Of a stretch of DNA of 64,000 bases, positions 8,527 to 16,449 are shown piece after piece. The number at the start of each line of letters is the position of its first letter. Position 1 is the first letter of the stretch. Source of the stretch: Parabacteroides massiliensis (lineage in GTDB: Bacteria > Bacteroidota > Bacteroidia > Bacteroidales > Tannerellaceae); contig NZ_LT700191.1 of assembly GCF_900155425.1 (NCBI RefSeq), forward strand, positions 235,918 through 299,917, read 5' to 3'. The position numbers and the translations under genes were made by a program. The notes beneath the pieces are model-generated. The model did not search any database. It had not been told where the DNA came from and was given only the letters and a program-made list of their open reading frames with translations.

Positions 8527-10317
8527 TCATTCGGCCCAATACTTGTTTTGGACTAAGTTCGGATTGTAAATCAAATCCTGTGTAGCAAGCGGAGTATAAT
8601 AATACTTCGGATCGACAAAAGTCCATCGACCGATTTGTGAAATCATGCGAACATATCCTTTATCCCCGTTGGTCAACGAATAAGTATTGCCCTCCAACAC
8701 TTCGACCTGCAAATTATATTTATCTTTATCTGCCTGAGGAATAGCATCTGCATCCGCCTGTGTAGCCACTATTGCATAGTCGGGTTGCCCATCTCCAGTT
8801 ACATCCAAATAACCTGTTTCCAAATAAACACCTTCCGGAACATTAGCAAGCAGTTTTCCACATCCCCAACGCCTCAAATCTCCGTAGCGGAAACCTTCGC
8901 ACGCCAACTCGATACGACGCTCACGACGTACCTCATAGACAGCTCCTTTTTGCGAAGAAGAAACGTTCGAATAACGACTTGCCTGAACCGGATCGATATT
9001 ATTCAGCCAATCGCTCAATAAAGCGTGAGGCATCCCTACACGATCACGCAACTTATTGATCGTCAGATCCACATCTTCTTGTGTCAACTCGCCTAATTCA
9101 GCCTTTGCTTCAGCATACATCAACAAAACTTCGGCATAACGGATCAGAGGCAGGTCCGTATAAGAATTATTCCATGTTATTTGATCTGCTGTTCGAGGAG
9201 AAAATTTCACTTGCGGATATCCTCCCATGGTCAATTTCGGACGAGAGGGATCAACCTTATCTGCACGGACAAAACCCGGAGCCATAAAAGTCTGCCTCAT
9301 ACGAGGATCTCGATTCTCGAATACTTCTGTAAACTTTTTAGTTGCATAACCCGGTACATCTTGAAACCGTTTCGTTTTGCCATTCTCTACCACCAAATAG
9401 TCTTCCATCAAATCACGAGACATACTGGAATTGAAGTCAAACAACGATGCTCCGGCATTATGGTTACGTCCTAAAGCTTTATCATAGTCCTCATAGATAA
9501 TCATTTCTTTATTATTACTCAAATCTTGACTGCAAAACAGAGCCTCATAGGCATCAATTTCTCCGGATTTAGCTGTCGATAACTCATACATACCTGAATT
9601 CATGATTTTTTGACAAGCTTCTACCACTACTCGTAAGAAACGTTCCGAATCGTTCAAATTCAATTCCGGATGATATTTACGCCAGCAACCTTCAGCCAAG
9701 GCTATACGGGCCTGAATAGCCAAAGCTCCATTTTTAAACCAACGAGTACGACTCGTCCCATTTGTCATATTATTAACAGCGAAATCCAAGTCCGCCATAA
9801 TGGAGTCTACAACCAACGTACGAGGATCCTGCGTCTTATACAACAAATCTTTGTCTGTTGTCTGTAAATCACGACTAAACCAAGGCACATCCGAATAAGA
9901 CAAGACTTTATCATAATACAACTTCGCACGAAACATACGAGCCAAGCCAATATAATGATTAACTTCAGCGACATCGCCATCAACTTTTCCGACTCTTGCC
10001 AACATAAAATTGACATTCCGGATATCCTTCCAATCCCAAACGCTTTGATTATCGGGATTAACCTCTCCACGCATCATACTATAAATACTCTGACTTTCCG
10101 TATAAATCATATTATCGGAAGGAGCATCCGTATAACCTGAAACTATGTTCCCATACAAACCGTTCGTATAGGCTTCTAAATCACTCGTGTTATTGAAAAA
10201 TCCGTCTTCCGTAATTGATGTTTCCGGATATCTTTCCAAAAAAGAGTCATTGCATCCGCTCAATCCCAAAAGACCGATGCATCCGAATAACCATATTTTT
10301 ATATTATTTTTTACCAT
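8527..10317 (-). CDS. SusD/RagB-family lipoprotein of the FecR-regulated locus
   Basis: 596 residues, lipobox at Cys22 (G-L-S-G-C-N-D), then S-F-L-E-R-Y-P-E and the SusD helical repeats: G-L-A-R-M-F-R-A-K-L-Y-Y-D-K-V near 125-140 and the C-terminal L-P-L-I-R-Y-A-E-V-L-L-M-Y-A-E-A and Y-E-V-R-R-E-R-R-I-E-L-A-C-E-G-F-R-Y-G-D-L-R-R-W motifs. The family captures nutrients at the cell surface with a SusC partner. It lies 15 bases after the susC stop in the same operon. That susC is broken by an insertion sequence, so this lipoprotein may be poorly transcribed and has lost its cognate transporter in this strain (inference). The gene itself is intact. Confidence 0.92.
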   Translation of the reverse strand: MVKNNIKIWLFGCIGLLGLSGCNDSFLERYPETSITEDGFFNNTSDLEAYTNGLYGNIVSGYTDAPSDNMIYTESQSIYSMMRGEVNPDNQSVWDWKDIRNVNFMLARVGKVDGDVAEVNHYIGLARMFRAKLYYDKVLSYSDVPWFSRDLQTTDKDLLYKTQDPRTLVVDSIMADLDFAVNNMTNGTSRTRWFKNGALAIQARIALAEGCWRKYHPELNLNDSERFLRVVVEACQKIMNSGMYELSTAKSGEIDAYEALFCSQDLSNNKEMIIYEDYDKALGRNHNAGASLFDFNSSMSRDLMEDYLVVENGKTKRFQDVPGYATKKFTEVFENRDPRMRQTFMAPGFVRADKVDPSRPKLTMGGYPQVKFSPRTADQITWNNSYTDLPLIRYAEVLLMYAEAKAELGELTQEDVDLTINKLRDRVGMPHALLSDWLNNIDPVQASRYSNVSSSQKGAVYEVRRERRIELACEGFRYGDLRRWGCGKLLANVPEGVYLETGYLDVTGDGQPDYAIVATQADADAIPQADKDKYNLQVEVLEGNTYSLTNGDKGYVRMISQIGRWTFVDPKYYYTPLATQDLIYNPNLVQNKYWAE

Positions 10318-10900
10318 AACTTATGTCTCAAATTAGAATGTAACATTTAAACCAAAGGAATAGGAACGTTGTAACGGATATATCTGTCCTCCCAAACATT
10401 CCGGATCCATCTTGTAATATTTGTATAGACCACTGATCTCACACAAGTTATCACCAGAGAAGAAAACGCGAAGACGACTGATATTTACTTTTTCCACCCA
10501 TTTTTGTGGAAGTGTGTAACCAAACGTCAAATTCTTTAAACGAGCGTATGCAGCATTTTGCAAATAACGCGTCTGTGGAACGGCTAATCCTCTTCCACTG
10601 ACATATGCTTGATAAGACTTGACACGAGGGAAATATCCATTCGGATTTTCTTCAGTCCAATGATCATTATAGTTTCCATATGTAAGATTAGTCCATGGAT
10701 CATAATACATTCCCCAAAAATACGGGTCACGCGTCGGATAATAATCCTTTTTCATTATGCCCTGAATAAACAAGCTAAAATCGAACCCATTCCAATCTCC
10801 ATTAACAGTAAACCCGAAAGCATAACGGGCACGATCGTTACCAATAATCGTATAATCGCCATGATCATTCAATGTATTTGCACCTTTATTGATCTTTCCA

Positions 10901-10905
10901 TCATT
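10901..10905. repeat. Target site duplication, left copy
   Basis: TCATT directly left of the element; an identical TCATT lies directly right of it at 11981-11985. Confidence 0.85.
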
Positions 10906-11980
10906 ATGCGAATCAGCAGTTGAAAACATCTTCAGATTCTTGATTTAAAAGTTTGTAATTCAGTTAATTATCTCATTATTTTATTTTGTAATCTCCTTGA
11001 AAATCAGTAAATTAGAAGAATAAAACCACTCATTTTTCTAATTATGATTCCCAAGGAGAAAAAGTTAATACTAATAGGTTTGTATATGTATATCTGTGAT
11101 GTCCATAAGTCTTCTCTGCGTTTCCACTGCCAGAGATTCAGTAACAATTCCAATCCTGAGTTTACGGATGAGGAGGTTCTTACCATCTATCTGTTCTGCG
11201 GGTACTGCCAGAGATACTTCAACATCAAGGAGATACATACCTTCGCTAAGGAGTATCTGTCATCATGGTTTCCAAAATTGCCGTCTTATCAAACGTTTTG
11301 CGTACGCCTAAATATGCTTTCAGAAACATTTAAGGTGCTGGTGGAAACCATGATACAATCATTCAAGCCCAAGGATTGCGACTCCATTATATCCATTGTC
11401 GATTCTATGCCGATAGTGACCTGTAAAGGGAAAAACCGAGAGGGGAAAGTAGCTACGGAGATAACATCAAAAGGGTATTGCTCCACTAAGAACATGTACT
11501 ACTATGGCATGAAACTGCATATGGTAGGACAGCGTAGGGAGGGAACCTTACCTTTTCCGGAAATGATAACTCTGACACCGGCTTCGGACAACGACCTGAC
11601 CGTATTCAAAAGCGAATGCGTGCCATACCTATCCGGAAAGACGGTGCTTGCAGACAAGATTTACAGCGATTTCTCTTTCTTTAATGAGAACAATCCGGTT
11701 AAAGTGCTTACTCCGCATAAAGAGATTAAAGGGGAACCGGAAGTTCTCAAACAGAGGGAGAAAGCTGCAAGAGACCTTTTCTCGCAAGCCGTTTCTAAAG
11801 TCAGACAACCTATCGAATCCTTTTTCAACTGGCTGAATGAAAAAACAGAAATTCAAAGAGCATCTAAAGTAAGAGCTACCAAAGGGCTGTTGGTACATAC
11901 CTTTGGAAAGTTGGCTATTGCTCTACTTACATTTGTTAATTTTTAATTTTTGAATCAGAAAGCCAACTGCTGATTCGCAT
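10906..11980 (+). mobile_element. 1075-bp insertion sequence in susC
   Basis: The ends are perfect 17-bp inverted repeats, ATGCGAATCAGCAGTTG at 10906-10922 and its reverse complement at 11964-11980, flanked by a 5-bp direct repeat (TCATT). One transposase gene fills most of it, on the strand opposite to the host gene. The ends are intact and the target copies identical, so the insertion looks recent. The IS family is not assigned; by fold it belongs with the IS4/IS5-like DDE elements. Confidence 0.93.
11044..11946 (+). CDS. DDE transposase
   Basis: 300 residues, intact. Candidate catalytic residues are D120 (S-I-V-D-S-M-P), D204 (L-A-D-K-I-Y-S-D) and E258 (R-Q-P-I-E-S-F-F-N-W), in the order and context of IS4/IS5-type DDE transposases; K-N-M-Y-Y-Y-G-M-K-L-H and L-T-P-A-S-D-N-D lie between the first two. 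The C-terminus (S-K-V-R-A-T-K-G-L-L-V-H-T-F-G-K-L-A) is a strongly conserved block in this group. It catalyses movement of the surrounding element. I considered IS982, but the N-terminal half does not resemble the members I know, so no family is given. The ATG at 11044 lies 138 bases inside the left end. Confidence 0.88.
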   Translation: MIPKEKKLILIGLYMYICDVHKSSLRFHCQRFSNNSNPEFTDEEVLTIYLFCGYCQRYFNIKEIHTFAKEYLSSWFPKLPSYQTFCVRLNMLSETFKVLVETMIQSFKPKDCDSIISIVDSMPIVTCKGKNREGKVATEITSKGYCSTKNMYYYGMKLHMVGQRREGTLPFPEMITLTPASDNDLTVFKSECVPYLSGKTVLADKIYSDFSFFNENNPVKVLTPHKEIKGEPEVLKQREKAARDLFSQAVSKVRQPIESFFNWLNEKTEIQRASKVRATKGLLVHTFGKLAIALLTFVNF

Positions 11981-11985
11981 TCATT
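11981..11985. repeat. Target site duplication, right copy
   Basis: TCATT, identical to 10901-10905. Confidence 0.85.
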
Positions 11986-14915
11986 ATTCAAATCTTTATA
12001 TTTGACGTCACCCGGAGCCATAGGAGGCGTGCCCGGATATGGATCAACTTCTGTTTGGCTTGCACTGTTATTGATATCTTCCTGAGAAGTGAAAAAACCG
12101 TCATTCACCAAACCCCAAATTTCACCCCACTCTTTTCCTACATAATGGTCTCCCAAATCACCTGTTTCATTAGCATATTTCGTAATCCAAGAACGGCTAT
12201 CACCTATATTAAAGCTTAATCCGTAATTGAATGGTTTGCCAGACAAATTAAACTGATCACGCCAGTTGATTGTCAGATCCCAACCGGTGGTCTTCAAGTC
12301 TGCCGCATTCTCCAACGGAACAGCAGTACCTAACACAGACGGCAATTTAGCTCCATCCTTCAACATGTCTTTTGTACGCCGTATATAGCCATCCACTGTT
12401 GCCGTAAGACGGTTATTGAAGAAGTTGATGTCCATACCCCAGTCGGTAGTCGTCACTGTCTCCCATGTCAAATCGCCAGCAACCAATCCCGGAGCAGAAA
12501 CATAAACAGGTTGTTTACCATCCAAAATTTGCGTCGTTTTACCCGATCCCATTGTTGCCAAATAAGGATAATAATTATCTTTCAGATATTGATTACCCAA
12601 ACTACCGTAAGAGAAACGCAACTTCAGGAAATTGACCACATCCCTCAAAGGCTCGAAAAAGTGTTCCTGTGAAATTACCCATGCTGCAGATCCGGATGGA
12701 TTGAAAACAAAACGGGAGTCGGTCGGGAAACGTGAGGTTCCGTCATAACGCGCATTTACAGCAAGTATATAACGATTATCATAGGTATAATTCAAACGAC
12801 CGAAAACGCTTCGAAAAGCCAGTTCCCTGATACGCTGCGTGACTGTCATATCACCCGTAGCCAGATTCGGTGTAGGCAATCCGTCTGTGATCAATTCTTT
12901 ACGCTGAGCATACTCGTAAGATTCACGCCAACTTTCCTGATTATAACCTACCATTGCAGTGAAATCGTGCTTATCATTAAACAACTTATGAAAAGTAGCA
13001 TATGCATCGAAAGTTGCCGTTGAGGCTTCTGTATTATCAAAAAATGCAGAAGAGACAGAGTTTTGATACAAGACCGGTGTTTCTGGGCCTTTACGGTAAG
13101 GAACGGATAACTGTGCACCGTCTTTGTTATTTCGGTTTGCAATATAAGCAAATGATCCATTCACAAAAAGAACATCTTTAATAATATCCAGTTTAGTCGT
13201 AAACTGCGTTGTCAAAGTAGTTTTGTTCTCCTTCTTACGTCCGCCTTCTGCAAAACGCCCCATAATAGCAGCTCCATCTTCCGTATAAGAACCATCCGGA
13301 TTATATATCGGCACTAATGCATTTCGACGGTTCACTGCCCAGTAATAATCATTTCCCAAGAAATAGGGAGCGTCATAATCAGAAATCACTAAGCTTGTAT
13401 TGTTTCCCAACGTCCACCACTTAGTCAGTTTAAAATCTAATTTAGAGCGAAGATTATATCGATTGAATTTATCTGTACCTTGCGACACCATTCCGTCCTG
13501 AAAATTATAGCCGGCAGAAAAATAATAATTCAGACGGTCAGTCTTTCCTGAAACATCTACTGTGTGGTTTGTAGAGAATGCCAAATTTTTATAAGCTTCT
13601 CCAAACCAATCGGTCTGACCAAAATAGGCGTATGTTCCATCAGGTTTTAGATAATACGGGGACAAACTCGGGTCAGCCGAAACTCGCTTTGCATATTCCA
13701 GCTCTTCCTGATTATGGTTAACCCCCCAAGGATAATAGAAATCATTACGTGCAGTCGCCACTGTATATGGGTCCGTAATTACATCAGCCATACTACTCAA
13801 TTTACGCATAGCAAAGTTATTACTGTAATTAACGGTCAATTTTTCCTGTCCGGCAGTCTTTGTCGTCACCAAAATAACACCAAACGCAGCACGCGAACCA
13901 TAAATAGCAGCCGAAGCAGCATCTTTCAAGACTGAAATACTACCGATGTCGGATGGATTCATACGGTTCAATTCTTCCGATGAAGAAACCACTCCGTCAA
14001 TAACAATCAGTGGGTCACCTCCATTGATAGAAGTCGTACCACGTATATTAAAGGACGGAGAATCCGTTGCCTGACCACTACCGATCGACACGTTCATATT
14101 GGCAACCGATCCTTGCAAGGCCTGACCGACTGTCAAAACCGGACGATTCTCCAAAACTTTGGTAGAAACAGTAGCCACTGCACCTGAAAGGTCGACTTTC
14201 TTTTGTACACCATACCCGATAACAACCACTTCATCCAATGCTTCGCTATCCTCTTTCAAGACTATCTGCATAGTTGCTTTCGCCGGTATATCCAGAGTTT
14301 GATAACCGATATAAGAAATCGAAATAACAGCACCCGCTGGTACATCCGTCAAAGAAAAATTACCATCGATATCCGTAATACATCCTATCGTCGTTCCTTT
14401 AATCACGATATTTACTCCTGTCAACGGTTCCCCGCTCACATCCTTCACATTCCCTGTGATAGATATCTTCTTTTCCTGCTGTACTACGAGAACCGACTTT
14501 TCTGCCACTTGCTTTTTGCGAATGATAATCTGGCGATCGTTAATGATATACTCGATATCCGTCCCGTCAAACATCTGTTGCAAAATGTTTTCAACACTAC
14601 GATTCGTCACATCGACATTCACCTCTCGGTTCAAATTGATGTTCGATCCATGATAAACAAAAATAAATTCACTATTTTTCTCGATGTAAGAAAATACATC
14701 CTTAATGCTTCGTCCGTTCATCTGAACCGTCAGCATCGTTTGGGTAGCATACGAAGATTCTGCATAAACGGCAGATCCTCCATAACCGACCAGACATAAG
14801 GCTAAACAAGCGCTTTTGAGAAAAGGTGTCGATTTTCGACTGAATTCTTCATTCTTTTTCATACATTTGTAACGTTTTTTCTTTGATACATAAAATTTAG
14901 ATTAAACATGTTTCC

Positions 14916-14946
14916 GAGTCGAACGATCTGATCCATCGTTCGACTC
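14916..14946. terminator. 12-bp perfect hairpin between fecR and susC
   Basis: GAGTCGAACGAT (14916-14927) and ATCGTTCGACTC (14935-14946) with a 7-base loop, between the fecR stop (14977) and the susC start (14862). The T-run lies on the plus-strand side, ahead of the stem on the susC transcript, so it is a poor terminator for the operon. It may be a processing or stability element that sets fecR and susC at different levels. Confidence 0.5.
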
Positions 14947-14976
14947 CTTTTTTTAAAAAAGATTTCACATAGGCTT

Positions 14977-16059
14977 TTATTTTTTTGATATGATTATGTC
15001 TTTGTTTTCATTCATGGTATAAGTCAAATATAAAGACAGGCATAAGATATTGACCACATCTTCAGGTTTTTCCCTTAAATCCAATTTTCCCGAAACCGGA
15101 ATGTTTTCTATTTGTTTATCACACACGATCCGGCGTCCGTAATGCCGAGACAATCTTTCAAAAACGTCTCCAGCCATCCTGCCATCCAATAGCATAATAT
15201 TATCTTTCCAGCAGATATATTCGAATACATCCACATTTTTGATATACGATCCTTCATCGTTTATCGAAATCAATTGATTGGGAGACAGAATTGATTTTTT
15301 CTTATTCGTGGTTTCCACTTCTACCTTCCCATCCACCAAAACGACCGATGCGGTCGTATCTTCTTTATAAGCACAGATATTGAATTGCGTGCCCAACACT
15401 TTCACTTCGAATCCTTTCGTTTTGACGATAAAAGGGCGCGAAGGATCTTTCTTTACATCCAAATAGACTTCCCCTTCAACGATAATCTCACGTCTGTCAT
15501 CTTTAAAAAGAGCAGGATAAATCACACGAGAACCTGCATTGACATACATTTTTGTTCCGTCCGAGAAAGTGATATCAACTTTCCGACCTTTGGGGACGAT
15601 AATCTGGTTTATATCATTTATGCCAGCGTCCTTTTTATGTTCAGGGATTTCCTTTATGACCTGATCATCTAATTCCGGCTGTCCGTCTGTCCCGTATTTC
15701 ACGGATGATTCATCTCTTAGTTGCATCCTGTTATTACGGGCAAACAGAATGACTTCGTCTACCGGCAAAGCCGGAACATCCTCCAACAAACTTAATGATA
15801 CGGAAGATTCATCTCTACCGGATTGCCACAAACCAATCCCCATCGCCAATAAAACAGCAATCGATGCAGCCACTGCCGAAAAAGCATAGCAGATTCGTAA
15901 CCTTTGCAAACGTTTACTTTCAAGCCGGTTCTCAACTTCTTTCCAAGACAAAAGTACATCTTTGCTGTCGACAGATTCAGCCTTATGCACTTTTTTCAGC
16001 AAATATCTTCCAGCCTGAAAAAAGGAATCCTTATCTTGTATATCCCGTTCTCTGCTCAC
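14977..16059 (-). CDS. FecR-type anti-sigma factor (copy B)
   Basis: About 360 residues from a GTG at 16057-16059, chosen because the paralogue at 19014-20096 starts with GTG at the same aligned place; the frame stays open to a TTG at 16089. A cytoplasmic N-terminal part precedes one transmembrane helix (A-V-A-A-S-I-A-V-L-L-A-M-G-I-G-L-W), a periplasmic FecR domain (I-V-P-K-G-R-K-V-D-I-T-F-S-D-G-T ... Y-L-D-V-K-K-D-P-S-R-P-F-I-V) and a C-terminal DUF4974-like domain. Such proteins hold an ECF sigma factor until an STN-containing SusC signals uptake. It lies directly upstream of the interrupted susC. Nearly all of it aligns with copy A, so the two arose by duplication. Confidence 0.9.
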   Translation of the reverse strand: MSRERDIQDKDSFFQAGRYLLKKVHKAESVDSKDVLLSWKEVENRLESKRLQRLRICYAFSAVAASIAVLLAMGIGLWQSGRDESSVSLSLLEDVPALPVDEVILFARNNRMQLRDESSVKYGTDGQPELDDQVIKEIPEHKKDAGINDINQIIVPKGRKVDITFSDGTKMYVNAGSRVIYPALFKDDRREIIVEGEVYLDVKKDPSRPFIVKTKGFEVKVLGTQFNICAYKEDTTASVVLVDGKVEVETTNKKKSILSPNQLISINDEGSYIKNVDVFEYICWKDNIMLLDGRMAGDVFERLSRHYGRRIVCDKQIENIPVSGKLDLREKPEDVVNILCLSLYLTYTMNENKDIIISKK

Positions 16060-16114
16060 TATTAACTTTTTTATTCTTATTACGGACAAAAAAGAGTTTG
16101 GTACTCACTTTTTC

Positions 16115-16144
16115 GGATTTTTTTTCAAAATATATTTTCTTCAA
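16115..16144 (-). pseudogene. 3' relic of an ECF sigma gene upstream of fecR copy B
   Basis: On the minus strand these bases read L-K-K-I-Y-F-E-K-K-S, matching L-K-K-V-Y-L-E-K-K-G at the end of the intact sigma gene (20156-20710). The following bases (GAAAAAGTGAGTACC and CGTAATAAGAATAAAAA) align with the sigma-fecR junction of copy A. No convincing match extends further upstream, so only the tail of a duplicated sigma gene remains. Confidence 0.7.
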
Positions 16145-16277
16145 TTCAAACAAGCCTCCAACCAACATTTTGTTCATGAATGAATATATGGATTTTTAAT
16201 GCCTGCACAAGCAAAGAAAATAAGACGAGTCTTGTAGCAGAAGTTCTTAGGACTCCCACGCTTCAATATTACTCTTT

Positions 16278-16358
16278 TGTAGGGGCAGGGCTCTGCCCAT
16301 CGGATTTCTATATAGGAAAGGTTGATTACATTGGGCGGAGTAGAACCCCGCCCCTACA
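16278..16358. repeat. REP-like GC-rich inverted repeat
   Basis: TGTAGGGGCAGGGCTCTGCCC at the left end is mirrored by an imperfect inverted partner ending CCCCGCCCCTACA at 16358. Each half is also a hairpin on its own (GGGCAG/CTGCCC; GGGCGG/CCGCCC). It is much more GC-rich than its surroundings and has the look of a repetitive extragenic palindrome. The remainder of the 16060-16449 gap holds the sigma relic and no other gene. Confidence 0.55.
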
Positions 16359-16449
16359 GGAGATCATTTTCATATGCCACAAAATCTTCATTTGCGGTGC
16401 GTATCTGCCTAACAAGGAATTTATTTATTCCAACAATTGGCTACAGAAC

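Larger units (their letters stand above)
10333..14862 (-). pseudogene. susC interrupted by an insertion sequence
   Basis: The 5' part (14862 to 11981) encodes a signal peptide, a secretin/TonB short N-terminal (STN) domain (about residues 35-115), a carboxypeptidase-regulatory-like domain, the plug (V-L-K-D-A-A-S-A-A-I-Y-G-S-R-A-A-F-G-V) and most of the barrel. The 3' part (10905 to 10333) encodes the end of the barrel. Removing the 1075-bp element and one 5-bp target copy restores one frame of about 1149 codons, giving K-D-L-N-N-D-G-K-I-N-K across the join. The STN domain is the hallmark of transporters that signal to a FecR anti-sigma factor, which agrees with the fecR and sigma genes upstream. 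As it stands the gene makes a transporter without its C-terminal barrel strands, presumably non-functional. Confidence 0.92.

Noticed and set aside
11923-14862. Intact 979-residue SusC protein
   Set aside because: Its last 20 or so residues are read from the insertion sequence; the true 3' end is at 10333-10905. It is a disrupted gene.
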